Below, piece after piece: positions 18,625 to 26,766 of a DNA stretch of 64,000 bases. The notes under the pieces are model-generated. The model was not told the origin of the DNA, did no database searches, and saw nothing but the letters and a program-made list of their open reading frames with translations. Position 1 is the first letter of the stretch. Every line of letters begins with the position of its first letter. A program made the translations under genes and the position numbers. This DNA comes from Neorhizobium sp. JUb45 (GTDB lineage Bacteria; Pseudomonadota; Alphaproteobacteria; Rhizobiales; Rhizobiaceae): contig NZ_SLYW01000003.1 of NCBI RefSeq assembly GCF_004343585.1, forward strand, positions 310,001 through 374,000, written 5' to 3'.

Positions 18625-19788
18625 CTAGCCCAGAATATCCCGGATGGTGCGCAGAAAGATGCGCGAACCGGTGTCGATCAGTTCATCGGGAAAGTCGTAA
18701 TCCGGGTTGTGCAGGCGCGGATGGTTTTCGCCGGCGCCGAGGAAAAACATCGCCGATTTCGAGACGTGGCCGAACAGGCCGAAATCTTCCGATCCCTTCA
18801 TCGGCACGAAACCGTCGCCGTCATCATAGGGAACGTTTTCCGCATCCATGGCCGCCTTCAGGTAGGCAACGGCGGTCTCATCGTTTTCGCAATGGTGAAA
18901 GACGTCATGATAGGTGATGCCGAGGTGAAGGCCGGCAGGCAAGGCCACGCTTTCCGCCAGCTCCTCGGCCTGGGCAACGAGAGCCGCCATGCGGGCGTCG
19001 TGCAGCGTGCGCAAGGTCACCCAGATTTCCGCATATCCGGGGGCGATGCCGAAAGCGGGTTCGCCGATGCGGGCATGGGTGAGCGTGACCAGCGAAAAAT
19101 CGGGACCGACATGGCTGTTGCGGTTGGCACCGAGGCCAGGCAGTTCGGCGATCAGTTTTGCAGCGGCTGGCGCCGGCGATGTGCCGTCTTCCGGCATCGA
19201 GGCATGCGCCGTCTTGCCGGTCAGTTCGATGCGCATGCCGCGCGAGGCACAATTGACATGGCCGGCCATCAGCGCCACGTGGCTGAGTGGACGGCCCGGC
19301 ATGTTGTGCAGCGAGAACGAGAAATCCGGCTTGAGCGCCGCAAATTTCGGATCAGCGATGACGGCGGCGGCACCGGCACCGTTTTCCTCTGCCGGCTGGA
19401 ACATCAGAATGACGCGGCCCTTTTGCGGGCGCTGGCGGCCGAGTGCACGGGCAACGGCGAGAAGCGTGGTCATGTGGCCATCATGGCCGCAGAGATGGCC
19501 CTTGCCGACAATCTCCGACTTATAGGGAAGATCCGTGAGCTCCTCGATCGGCAGTGCATCGAGTTCGCAGCGCACCAGCACGCTCGGCCCTGGCTCCCTG
19601 CCCTGATAAACGGCGGCAACGCCATGGCCGCCGATGCCGGTAACGATCTCTTCCGGTGCGGTGGCGGAAAGCGCCTCGGCGATCAGCTTTGCCGTCTCGA
19701 TTTCCTCGCCGGAAAGCTCCGGCTGGCGGTGAAGACGATGGCGAAAATCACGCAGGTCCTCGAATTCCGCTTGTGTCAGATACATCAT
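18625..19788 (-). CDS. M20 family amidohydrolase (hippurate / N-acyl amino acid type)
   Basis: A 387-residue cytoplasmic metallohydrolase of the M20D group (hippuricase, N-acyl-L-amino-acid and auxin-conjugate amidohydrolases). Visible motifs are FRHRLHRQPELS, the metal-binding CGHDGHMTTLL, FQPAEENGAGA with the catalytic Glu pair, and the C-terminal metal site around PMKGSEDFGLF. The middle carries the inserted dimerisation domain (residues about 180-290). Two adjacent ATG codons (19788 and 19785) follow a GAGGCGG element, so the start is uncertain by one residue. It stands alone, divergent from the S10 peptidase and followed by a strong hairpin. The acyl-amino-acid substrate cannot be told from sequence. 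Confidence 0.88.
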   Translation of the reverse strand: MMYLTQAEFEDLRDFRHRLHRQPELSGEEIETAKLIAEALSATAPEEIVTGIGGHGVAAVYQGREPGPSVLVRCELDALPIEELTDLPYKSEIVGKGHLCGHDGHMTTLLAVARALGRQRPQKGRVILMFQPAEENGAGAAAVIADPKFAALKPDFSFSLHNMPGRPLSHVALMAGHVNCASRGMRIELTGKTAHASMPEDGTSPAPAAAKLIAELPGLGANRNSHVGPDFSLVTLTHARIGEPAFGIAPGYAEIWVTLRTLHDARMAALVAQAEELAESVALPAGLHLGITYHDVFHHCENDETAVAYLKAAMDAENVPYDDGDGFVPMKGSEDFGLFGHVSKSAMFFLGAGENHPRLHNPDYDFPDELIDTGSRIFLRTIRDILG

Positions 19789-19928
19789 TCCGCCTCTCAG
19801 GTTTTGCAGTCTTTTATCGATGACTATACCTGCGCCGTGAGGCTTTCAATGCGCTTGTGGCGGTCTTTCATGACGCAGCGATCAAGCCAAGTTGAGTTTC
19901 CTTAACGGCGCTGCGACCTACATTCGCC

Positions 19929-21497
19929 ATGCCCGACAGGAAATGCTGGAGAAGACCCTTGTCCCATCGCCTTGCCCTTCGTTTTGCCGCCGCCACCACC
20001 GCCGTGCTGCTCACCATGACCGCTCCGGCATGGGCGCAAGAGCCGCCGCCGGAACGCGGGCAGAAGGAAACGGCGCAGGAGAACGAACCGGCCTCATCCG
20101 GCATTTTCAGCCTGATTCCTGCGGATTCCACGACCGACCACGTGCTGAAAACCGGCGATACCGAGCTGCCCTATACGGCTACCGCCGGCACGATTGACCT
20201 GATCGGCCAGGACGGCAACCGAACGGCCAAGATTTTCTACACCGCCTATGTCGCCAAGGATCGCAAGCCGGGCCGGCCGCTGACCTTTGCCTTCAATGGC
20301 GGGCCGGGGGCGGCCTCGGCCTATCTGCATATGGGGCTGATCGGGCCAAAGGTGCTGGAATTCGGCGAGACGGGCGACAATGGCACGATGCCGTTGCTGA
20401 GCGACAATCCCGACAGCTGGCTCGCCTTTACCGATCTCGTGCTGATCGATCCCGTCGGTACCGGTTGGAGCCGCGCGACCAGCGACGAGGCGGCCGGCAA
20501 TTTTTACAAGGTGCGGCAGGATGCCGAAAGCCTTGCCAAGGCGATTGCGCTTTATACCCAGCGCAACGACCGGCTGGATGCGCCAAAGTATCTGCTGGGC
20601 GAAAGTTATGGCGGCTTTCGCGCGGCCAAAGTGGCGGCGGCGTTGAAGGACAGCCAGAGTATTCTGGTCTCCGGCATCGTCATGCTGTCGCCGCTGCTGG
20701 AGGGACGGTTCGTCGGCAATTCAGACGATCCGCTCACCGCCGCCCTGCAACTACCGTCGCTGGCCGCCGCCGAGATGGAACGGCACGGTACGTTTACCCC
20801 CAGCGGGCTGAAGGAGGCCGAGAGCTTTGCCATGGGCGCCTATCTCACCTCGCTTGCCGGCGCGCGGCCATCGGGTGCAGCGGCGGACGGGCTGTATAGC
20901 CGGCTGGCCGGCATGACCGGCATTCCCAAGGACGCCATCGCCCGAAGCCGTGGTTTCCTCGGTGACATTTATGCCAAGCAGATGGCGGGCGCGGGCAAGG
21001 TGGTGAGCCCGTATGATGCCGCCTATTCCGTGGCGGATGCCTATCCGGAAGCGCCCTACAGCCAGAACGACGACCCGATCCTCGACGGTTACACACGCGC
21101 ATATGGCTCCGCCTTTGCGGCCTATGCCCGCAACACGCTCGGTTTCAAAACGGAGATGACCTATTCGCTGCTGAATACCGAGGTGAACCGCCGCTGGGAA
21201 TGGAACGGCAATCGCGGCGGTGACGCGCGGGCGCTGGCCAGCGTTTCCAACGATCTGCGCGATCTCCTGTCCGTCATCCCGTCCTTCAGGCTGCTGATCG
21301 CCCATGGTTATAGCGATGCGCTGACGCCCTATGGCGCCAGTCGATATGTGATCGACCACCTGCCGCCGGAACTCGCGGGCGGCCGGGCCGCGCTGAAGGT
21401 CTATCGCGGCGGGCATATGTTCTACACGAAAATCCCGTCGCGGCAGGCGATGGCGGAGGATGCACGCGCCTTCTACGAGGCGAAGGCCACCGATTGA
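19929..21497 (+). CDS. S10 family serine carboxypeptidase-like protein, exported
   Basis: A 522-residue protein with a cleavable signal (LALRFAAATTAVLLTMTAPAWA, cut expected before QEP). It shows the S10 fold motifs FNGGPGAASAYLHM (oxyanion region), GESYGG with the nucleophile Ser, GYSDALTPYGASRY with the catalytic Asp, and YRGGHMFYT with the catalytic His, so it should be an active periplasmic or secreted carboxypeptidase or acyl hydrolase. The ATG at 19929 was chosen because the hydrophobic signal follows within 20 residues. It is monocistronic; the upstream gene is divergent and a leader region follows. The physiological substrate is unknown. Confidence 0.85.
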   Translation: MPDRKCWRRPLSHRLALRFAAATTAVLLTMTAPAWAQEPPPERGQKETAQENEPASSGIFSLIPADSTTDHVLKTGDTELPYTATAGTIDLIGQDGNRTAKIFYTAYVAKDRKPGRPLTFAFNGGPGAASAYLHMGLIGPKVLEFGETGDNGTMPLLSDNPDSWLAFTDLVLIDPVGTGWSRATSDEAAGNFYKVRQDAESLAKAIALYTQRNDRLDAPKYLLGESYGGFRAAKVAAALKDSQSILVSGIVMLSPLLEGRFVGNSDDPLTAALQLPSLAAAEMERHGTFTPSGLKEAESFAMGAYLTSLAGARPSGAAADGLYSRLAGMTGIPKDAIARSRGFLGDIYAKQMAGAGKVVSPYDAAYSVADAYPEAPYSQNDDPILDGYTRAYGSAFAAYARNTLGFKTEMTYSLLNTEVNRRWEWNGNRGGDARALASVSNDLRDLLSVIPSFRLLIAHGYSDALTPYGASRYVIDHLPPELAGGRAALKVYRGGHMFYTKIPSRQAMAEDARAFYEAKATD

Positions 21498-21637
21498 GCG
21501 AGTGCGCCGCTTGCGGCCGGATGCAGGTGGGAAAATTGCCACGATGGCGTTTTGATGCGTCGATTCAGAATAAGTTGTAAAATTATTTTGCAAAAGTTGT
21601 CTGAAATGATCTTCCGCAGGCAGAGGAGGACAGAGAG

Positions 21638-21688
21638 ATGACCAAGACGCAGCGGGCGAAACGACATCCAATAAAATCATCATTATAA
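21638..21688 (+). CDS. Possible 16-residue leader peptide
   Basis: A tiny ORF, MTKTQRAKRHPIKSSL, lies 7 bp after a near-consensus ribosome site GGAGGA. It is basic and ends inside a 7 bp inverted repeat. No homologue is known to me. The strong initiation signal is the only evidence that it is translated. Confidence 0.3.
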   Translation: MTKTQRAKRHPIKSSL

Positions 21689-21868
21689 CAGATGATTACC
21701 AGCCAAAACGTCCTCTTTAACATGCAAGGTCGCATGCAAAATCTCCATCACAAGCCATAGTCTATAACTTTTTTGCCAATTTCAATTGACAACTACCCCT
21801 CACCGCGCGATGTCTTGGAGGCTGTCGTCTGCGGGGAGGAGTCTCGCGGCGACCATGCGGGAGAGACA

Positions 21869-21928
21869 ATGGCGCGACGCGCCGGCAGAGCCTTTTACCA
21901 CCACCGACCGATCTTTCCCGCAGCATGA
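21869..21928 (+). CDS. Possible 19-residue leader peptide, first of a tandem pair
   Basis: A short ORF, MARRAGRAFYHHRPIFPAA, starts directly after the 11-mer CGGGAGAGACA, whose GGGAGA part can act as a ribosome site. It is Arg-rich. The same 11-mer precedes the second short ORF 108 bp downstream. Its role is unknown. Confidence 0.3.
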   Translation: MARRAGRAFYHHRPIFPAA

Positions 21929-21975
21929 TTTCAGGCCTGCCCTCATGGGCCGGTGAAGAGACGATCGGGAGAGAC

Positions 21976-22032
21976 ATGAACACCAGCATTCCGTTTTGTA
22001 CCGTCCTCAATCGCCGACGGTGGCGCGCATGA
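21976..22032 (+). CDS. Possible 18-residue leader peptide coupled to the dehydrogenase gene
   Basis: A short ORF, MNTSIPFCTVLNRRRWRA, starts at the end of the second CGGGAGAGACA copy. Its TGA overlaps the ATG of the dehydrogenase gene in an ATGA arrangement. The downstream ATG lacks a good ribosome site of its own, so translation may depend on this leader. The RRRWR run near the end could pause ribosomes (inference). Confidence 0.4.
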   Translation: MNTSIPFCTVLNRRRWRA

Positions 22033-22997
22033 GCATCGTCATCGCCACCACCTCGCCCGGTTTCGGCCGTCACTGCCGCCTGCCACAGATACTGGAAGAA
22101 ACCGGCTGGGAGATCATCCGCTGCGTCGACACGGCGCTTGCTGATGGCGGACTGTCGAAACATATTGAACGCGCAGATTTTCTGGTTGCCGGCCTGACCT
22201 CGGTCACCGCCGAGAGCATTGCCCATGCGCCGAAACTGCGCGCCGTCCTCAAACACGGCGTCGGCACGGACAGCGTCGATATCGCCGCCTGCACAGCACG
22301 CGGCCTGCCGGTCACCAATACGCCGGCGGCCAATGCCAATGCGGTGGCGGAGCTTGCGGTAGGCCTGATGTTTGCGCTCGCCCGCAACATTGCGCAGGGC
22401 CATATAAGTGTCGTTTCCGGTGGCTGGGATCGTCGTCCCGGCGTCGAGATTTCCGGAAAAACGCTCGGCATTGTCGGGCTTGGCAATATCGGCAAACTGC
22501 TGGCGAAAAAGGCGATCGGCCTCGGCATGACGGTGGTTGCCTCCGACCTCTACCCTGACCGCGCCTTCATGGCCGAGCACGGGATCGAACTGCTAGAACT
22601 CGATGCATTGCTGGCACGCGCGGACTATGTTTCGCTGCATGTGTTTGGTGGCGCCGGCAATGCCGCGCTGATCGATGCGGAAAAACTGGCACTGATGAAA
22701 CCGACTGCCTGCCTCCTTAATCTCGCGCGTGGCGAAGTGGTGGACAATGATGCGCTGGCGGCAGCCATTGGCGACGGGCGCTTGAAGGGCGCGGGCATCG
22801 ACGCCTTTGTTACCGAACCGCCGGATGTGTCGCATCCGCTGTTCAAGCTGCCGGGCGTGGTTTTCACGCCGCATAGCGGTGCCGACAGTCTCGAAGCTTT
22901 TGAAAATGTTGGCCTTATGGTGATCAGCGACATTCAGGATTTCATTGCCGGCAACCGCCCTGCCCGCGTGCTCAACAAGGAGGTTTATGACCGATGA
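22029..22997 (+). CDS. D-isomer 2-hydroxyacid dehydrogenase (NAD-dependent)
   Basis: A 322-residue enzyme of the D-2-hydroxyacid/phosphoglycerate dehydrogenase family. Features are TPAANANAVAELAVGLMFAL (the loop before the cofactor domain), the Rossmann motif GIVGLGNIGKLLAKKA, the catalytic Arg in LLNLARGEVVDNDAL, the Glu in FVTEPPD, and the catalytic His in FTPHSGADS. It interconverts a 2-oxoacid and a D-2-hydroxyacid with NAD(H). The ATG at 22029 is used because it overlaps the leader-peptide stop; an in-frame TTG at 21996 is possible but lacks a ribosome site. It overlaps the next dehydrogenase by ATGA, so the two enzymes are coupled and probably act on the same or opposite-handed substrate. 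Confidence 0.88.
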   Translation: MSIVIATTSPGFGRHCRLPQILEETGWEIIRCVDTALADGGLSKHIERADFLVAGLTSVTAESIAHAPKLRAVLKHGVGTDSVDIAACTARGLPVTNTPAANANAVAELAVGLMFALARNIAQGHISVVSGGWDRRPGVEISGKTLGIVGLGNIGKLLAKKAIGLGMTVVASDLYPDRAFMAEHGIELLELDALLARADYVSLHVFGGAGNAALIDAEKLALMKPTACLLNLARGEVVDNDALAAAIGDGRLKGAGIDAFVTEPPDVSHPLFKLPGVVFTPHSGADSLEAFENVGLMVISDIQDFIAGNRPARVLNKEVYDR

Positions 22998-24043
22998 CCG
23001 AACCCCGTTACGCCGCTGGCGATCTTTTGGCCCTTGCCCGCTCGCTATTCACCAAGGCCGGACTTGAGACGGAAAAGGCCGAAGCCGTTGCCACCTATCT
23101 GGTCGAGGCAGACCTGATGGGCCATTCCACCCACGGGCTTGCGCTGGCCGGCTGGTACCTGCAGGGCATTGCCGATGGCGTGGTCACCAAGGCCGGAACC
23201 TATGACGTCGTCAGCGACAAGGGACCGGCCGTGTGCTGGAATGGCAACCGGCTGCCCGGCGCATGGCTGACATCGGAAGCGGTAAAACTCGCCGTCGAGC
23301 GCGCCGAAAAATTTGGCACCGCCACCGTGGTCATCGCCAACAGCCACCATATCGGCGCGCTGGCCGCCTATCTGGAACTGGCGACATCCAAAGGCATGCT
23401 GGTATCCGTCGCCTCGTCCTCGCCATCTGGCGGACAGGTGGCGCCGTTCGGTGGTCTGAAGGGCGTTTATACGCCGAACCCGGTCGCCTATGGCATTCCC
23501 ACACCGGATGGGCCGATGCTGATCGACATTTCCGCCTCGATCACCACCAACAACATGTCGCAGCGACTGATCCGCGAAGGCCGGCAATACGAACATGACT
23601 GGCTGATGGATGCGCAGGGCAATCCTTCGCGTGACCCCAAAGTGCTGGATCAGGGCGGCTCGCTGCTGCCGACCGGTGGCTTCGACCACGGCCAGAAGGG
23701 ATATGGCATGGCGCTGCAGGTGGAGGCGATCACGCAAGGACTGGCCGGTTATGGCCGCGCCGACGCGCCGAAAGGCACCAATGCAGCCGTCACCGTGCAG
23801 GTCTGGGACCCGGAGGCTTTTGGCGGGCGCGACGCGTTTCTGCGCCAGACCGGCTGGCTGGCCGATGCCTGCCACGCCACCCCGCCGCGACCGGGCGTCA
23901 ATCGCGTGCGCTTGCCCGGCGAGGCAGCGCTTGGCCGCAAGAAGACGGCCTTGGCGGATGGCGTGGCGCTTTACCCGACCATCATCGGCTCCATCGAGCC
24001 ACACGCCGAACGGCTGGGCGTCACCATGCCAAAACCGATCTGA
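22994..24043 (+). CDS. Ldh family (malate/L-lactate/ureidoglycolate/sulfolactate type) dehydrogenase
   Basis: A 349-residue member of the second malate/lactate dehydrogenase family, which is unrelated to the classic LDH fold. The family marks are GHSTHGLALAGWYLQ near residue 40, the catalytic His region ANSHHIGALAAYLE, PVAYGIPTPDGPMLIDIS, and GQKGYGMALQVEAI. Members oxidise (S)- or (R)-2-hydroxyacids or reduce cyclic imines such as piperideine-2-carboxylate. It starts within the last codons of the D-2-hydroxyacid dehydrogenase gene. Pairs of these two families are known to act as a two-enzyme racemase in sulfolactate breakdown (SlcC/ComC); whether that holds here is inference. The LysR gene downstream is convergent. 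Confidence 0.87.
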   Translation: MTEPRYAAGDLLALARSLFTKAGLETEKAEAVATYLVEADLMGHSTHGLALAGWYLQGIADGVVTKAGTYDVVSDKGPAVCWNGNRLPGAWLTSEAVKLAVERAEKFGTATVVIANSHHIGALAAYLELATSKGMLVSVASSSPSGGQVAPFGGLKGVYTPNPVAYGIPTPDGPMLIDISASITTNNMSQRLIREGRQYEHDWLMDAQGNPSRDPKVLDQGGSLLPTGGFDHGQKGYGMALQVEAITQGLAGYGRADAPKGTNAAVTVQVWDPEAFGGRDAFLRQTGWLADACHATPPRPGVNRVRLPGEAALGRKKTALADGVALYPTIIGSIEPHAERLGVTMPKPI

Positions 24044-24055
24044 GATGGCACGGCC

Positions 24056-24973
24056 TCACGTCGATAGGCGTGAGGCCGAACCCTTGATGAAATCGATGAA
24101 GGCGCGAAGCGGCGCCGGCACCAGACGCCGGCCCGAATAATACAGAAACGGCCCGGGAAAGCGCTGGCTCCACGGCTCCAGAACCTCCTCCAGCGCGCCG
24201 CTGTCCAGATGCGGTTTCAGCCAGCCATCGAACAGATAGATGATGCCGCTTCCGGCCACCGCTGCCTCGACCGCAAGATCGATGGCGCCGCCGGACTGGA
24301 CGATCAGCGGCCCGGTGGGATCGACGCGGATGATCTCCGCATCCCTTTCGAATTCCCACGGCCCCATCATTGCACCGCTGGCAAAACGCCCGCGCATGCA
24401 GGCGTGATCCAGCAGATCGCGCGGATGCTGCGGCCGGCCGTGACGTTCGAAATAGGCGGGCGAAGCGGCTGCGACAAAACGCTGGACACGCGGGCCGATC
24501 GGCACCGCAATCATGTCCTGCTCCAGCCGCTCATCATAACGGATACCGGCATCGCAACCGGCAGCGATGATATCGACAAAACTGTCCTCGCTGATGATTT
24601 CCAGCCGGATATCCGGATATGCGGCGAGAAAACCCGGCACGATGGCGGGCAGGACCAGCCTTGCGGCGCTGACCGGCACATTGATGCGCAGCACGCCGGT
24701 GGGGCTGTCGCGATAGCCGTTGACCACGTCGAGCGCCGTTTCGACCTCTGCCAGCGCCGGCCCCAGACGCTCCAGCAGGCCTCTGCCCGCTTCTGTCGGC
24801 ACGACGCTGCGGGTGGTGCGGTTCAAAAGCCGCACGCCGAGCTGCGTTTCCAGCCGCCGCACCGCCTCGCTTAAGCCAGACGCACTGTAACCGCTGCTAC
24901 GGGCGGCATCACGAAATCCGCCGGCACGCGCCACCGCAACAAAGGCATTGAGATCACCGAGATCGGTTTTCAT
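24056..24973 (-). CDS. LysR-family transcriptional regulator (CrgA/DmlR-like group)
   Basis: A 305-residue LysR regulator. The N-terminal winged helix-turn-helix is clear (LNAFVAVARAGGFRDAARSS and LSEAVRRLETQLGVRLLNRT), followed by a periplasmic-binding-like effector domain beginning near residue 90. The DSFVDIIAAGCDAGIRYDERLE segment is typical of the large group that controls adjacent oxidoreductases. It is divergent from the PdxI-like reductase with a 97 bp intergenic space, so that gene is the most likely target. It is convergent with the dehydrogenase operon. The effector is unknown. Confidence 0.9.
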   Translation of the reverse strand: MKTDLGDLNAFVAVARAGGFRDAARSSGYSASGLSEAVRRLETQLGVRLLNRTTRSVVPTEAGRGLLERLGPALAEVETALDVVNGYRDSPTGVLRINVPVSAARLVLPAIVPGFLAAYPDIRLEIISEDSFVDIIAAGCDAGIRYDERLEQDMIAVPIGPRVQRFVAAASPAYFERHGRPQHPRDLLDHACMRGRFASGAMMGPWEFERDAEIIRVDPTGPLIVQSGGAIDLAVEAAVAGSGIIYLFDGWLKPHLDSGALEEVLEPWSQRFPGPFLYYSGRRLVPAPLRAFIDFIKGSASRLST

Positions 24974-25070
24974 TGTTCGAAATCCTGCACAACTCGTGCC
25001 GATTATATCCGGTTATCGCGCGAACCGACAGGGCCTATCTTCGTTTCACCCAACACCAAGGAGAACGATC

Positions 25071-25949
25071 ATGACCAATATCGACAAGGCCGGCACCTAC
25101 ACACTCGGCGACCGGACAGTGAAGCGGCTCGGCTACGGCGCCATGCAGCTTGCCGGCAAGGGTGTTTTCGGCCCGCCGAAGGATCATGACGCGGCCATCG
25201 CCGTGCTGCGGGAGGTGATAGAAAGCGGCGTGAACCATATCGACACCAGCGATTTTTATGGCCCGCATGTCACCAACAAGCTGATCAAGGAAGCGCTGCA
25301 TCCCTACACGGATGATCTCGTCATCGTCACCAAGATCGGCGCGCGTCGTGGCGAAGATGCATCCTGGCTGCCGGCCTTTTCGGCGCAGGAACTGGAACAG
25401 GCTGTCCACGACAACCTCAAAAACCTCGGCCTCGATGTCATCGATGTCGTCAATCTGCGCCTGATGTTCGGCGTGCATGGTCCGGCGGAAGGGTCGCTTG
25501 AAGCGCCGCTGACGGCGCTGGCCGAGTTGCAGCGCAAGGGTCTTGTTCGCCATATCGGCCTCAGCAACATAACCCCGACACAGCTTGCCGAAGGCCGCCG
25601 CATCGCCGACATCGTCTGCGTACAGAACGCGTATAATCTGGCACATCGCGATGACGATGCACTGATTGACGATCTCGCCCGTGACGGCATCGCCTATGTG
25701 CCGTTCTTCCCGCTTGGCGGTTTCAGCCCGCTGCAATCCTCGACGCTCTCGGATGTCGCAACCCGCCTTGGGGCAACGCCGATGCAGGTGGCGCTGGCAT
25801 GGCTGCTGAAGCGCTCGCCGAACATCCTGCTGATCCCCGGCACGTCGTCGGTCGGGCACCTGCGCGAAAACCTGGCGGTAACGGATGTTGAGCTGTCTGA
25901 CGACGTGATGGCCGAACTGGATGGCGTGGCGGCAATCAAGGCCGCTTGA
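25071..25949 (+). CDS. pdxI: PdxI-like aldo/keto reductase (pyridoxal reductase)
   Basis: A 292-residue AKR-fold protein. From memory it is strikingly close to E. coli YdbC/PdxI along its length: LGYGAMQLAGKGVFGPPKD, HIDTSDFYGPHVTN, TKIGARRGEDASWLPAF, DVVNLRLM, and SPNILLIPGTSSVGHLREN. PdxI reduces pyridoxal to pyridoxine with NADPH. The usual catalytic His position is occupied by Arg (VNLRLM), as in YdbC, so this is a subfamily trait rather than a defect. The ATG at 25071 has an AAGGAG site 7 bp upstream; an earlier in-frame start would overlap the LysR promoter region. It is followed by a hairpin terminator and probably regulated by the divergent LysR protein. Confidence 0.8.
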   Translation: MTNIDKAGTYTLGDRTVKRLGYGAMQLAGKGVFGPPKDHDAAIAVLREVIESGVNHIDTSDFYGPHVTNKLIKEALHPYTDDLVIVTKIGARRGEDASWLPAFSAQELEQAVHDNLKNLGLDVIDVVNLRLMFGVHGPAEGSLEAPLTALAELQRKGLVRHIGLSNITPTQLAEGRRIADIVCVQNAYNLAHRDDDALIDDLARDGIAYVPFFPLGGFSPLQSSTLSDVATRLGATPMQVALAWLLKRSPNILLIPGTSSVGHLRENLAVTDVELSDDVMAELDGVAAIKAA

Positions 25950-25963
25950 GTTTCAGCCGAAAA

Positions 25964-25987
25964 GGGCCTCTCCTGCGGGAGGGGCCC
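25964..25987 (+). terminator. Hairpin terminator after the PdxI-like gene
   Basis: Stem GGGCCTCTCC (25964-25973) pairs with GGAGGGGCCC (25978-25987) with one G-U pair and a four-base loop. It sits 14 bp after the stop codon and just before the end of the convergent small gene, so it may serve both directions. No long T-run follows. Confidence 0.65.
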
Positions 25988-25991
25988 ACAT

Positions 25992-26231
25992 TCAAGCGCT
26001 GTAAATCGCCTGCAGCCTCGCCAGATCGGCGACCTTCAACTCGATCGGATCAGCGCCGTCACGCGACGGCTTGAGCCATGCGATGGCCTCCGCCACTGCC
26101 GTCGCATGGGGTTCCGGATAACCGCCGAGACCGATTGCCCACTGGCGGACGATCTCGCGATCCATACGGCCGTTGGCGTAACGGTCATGCACGGCCCGCG
26201 CCGACTGGATCAGGTCATCGACACGTTTCAT
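25992..26231 (-). CDS. Small hypothetical protein (79 aa)
   Basis: Not recognised. This is a 79-residue soluble protein starting MKRVDDLIQSARAVHDRYANG, predicted mostly helical, with a Trp-containing middle (REIVRQWAIGLGGYPEPHA). The ATG at 26231 overlaps the stop of the upstream gene in a TGATG arrangement, so the two are translationally coupled. Codon use resembles the neighbours. No signal peptide or membrane helix is seen. The coupling argues that the two small proteins work together. Confidence 0.6.
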   Translation of the reverse strand: MKRVDDLIQSARAVHDRYANGRMDREIVRQWAIGLGGYPEPHATAVAEAIAWLKPSRDGADPIELKVADLARLQAIYSA

Positions 26232-26506
26232 CAATGCACCGCCGGTTCGGGATCCTCGCCGCCGAAGAAGGAACGGATGCCATCGCGCTCGACGGTGGCC
26301 AGAAACTCCTCGAAAGCCTCGCGGTCGGTGGCAAAAGGCTCTTCCCAGCTCGTCAGGTCGTCCTCTTCGGTGATGACTTCGAGAATCCAGTCGTTCTGTG
26401 TGCCGGCCGGACGATAGATATCGACGAGGACAGTCACGTCATCCTCGGTGAACTCGCCCGCCAGCTCGGAGCGTTCCATCTCGGGTTCGTCGGGTTCGTT
26501 CGTCAT
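26231..26506 (-). CDS. Small acidic hypothetical protein (about 91 aa)
   Basis: Not recognised. It is an acidic protein of about 91 residues (MTNEPDEPEMERSELAGEFT start) with TEDDVTVLVDIYRPAGTQND and a repeated Asp/Glu pattern. The start at 26506 is preferred because GGAAG lies 5 bp upstream; in-frame ATGs at 26518 and 26527 are alternatives that add four or seven residues. Its stop overlaps the start of the 79-residue gene. It may be a small regulatory or anti-nucleic-acid-mimic-like protein, but nothing in the sequence proves this. About 260 bp of non-coding DNA separates it from the divergent transpeptidase gene. Confidence 0.6.
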   Translation of the reverse strand: MTNEPDEPEMERSELAGEFTEDDVTVLVDIYRPAGTQNDWILEVITEEDDLTSWEEPFATDREAFEEFLATVERDGIRSFFGGEDPEPAVH

Positions 26507-26766
26507 GTCGTCTTCCATTGGTTTCATCCCTTCAGACCGGGAATGTTTGAGATATACCGGCTTGGCGCCGGTTTCCACAGCTTGCGCGCAACACAGCCAC
26601 GCCTCACACAGGCTTTTTGTCGCGATTGCCGCAAGCGTGGCATATTTGCCGAGCTTTTCAGCAACGGCATGGAAATGCCGCCAATGTGATGGCCACCAGC
26701 TTGTCCGCCGCAAAGCGCCGGTTCAGAACGGATCATCATTGTTTCCAAGAGATTCCGTACCCTCCC

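Larger units (their letters stand above)
21498..22028 (+). promoter_or_regulatory. 530 bp leader region with three small ORFs and inverted repeats
   Basis: No conventional gene lies between the S10 peptidase and the dehydrogenase operon. The region contains an AT-rich stretch (21560-21600), a 16-residue ORF with a strong GGAGGA site (21638-21688), a 7 bp inverted repeat (AATCATC-N9-GATGATT, 21675-21697), and two further tiny ORFs, each preceded by the same 11-mer CGGGAGAGACA (21858-21868 and 21966-21976). It probably contains the promoter and a translated leader for the dehydrogenases (inference). Confidence 0.45.

Noticed and set aside
16393..19905. Plus-strand frame of 1170 codons
   Set aside because: It runs antisense to kdpD and the M20 hydrolase, both with complete motifs, and its translation is rich in Arg, His and Gln with no domain.
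21780..22028. Glycine or other known riboswitch upstream of the dehydrogenases
   Set aside because: GGGAGAGAC segments resemble part of the glycine aptamer, but the conserved core and the second half are absent; the repeated segments fit ribosome sites of tiny ORFs.
25071..25949. Inactive aldo/keto reductase because the catalytic His is replaced by Arg
   Set aside because: The same replacement occurs in the active PdxI/YdbC subfamily, to which the rest of the sequence belongs.
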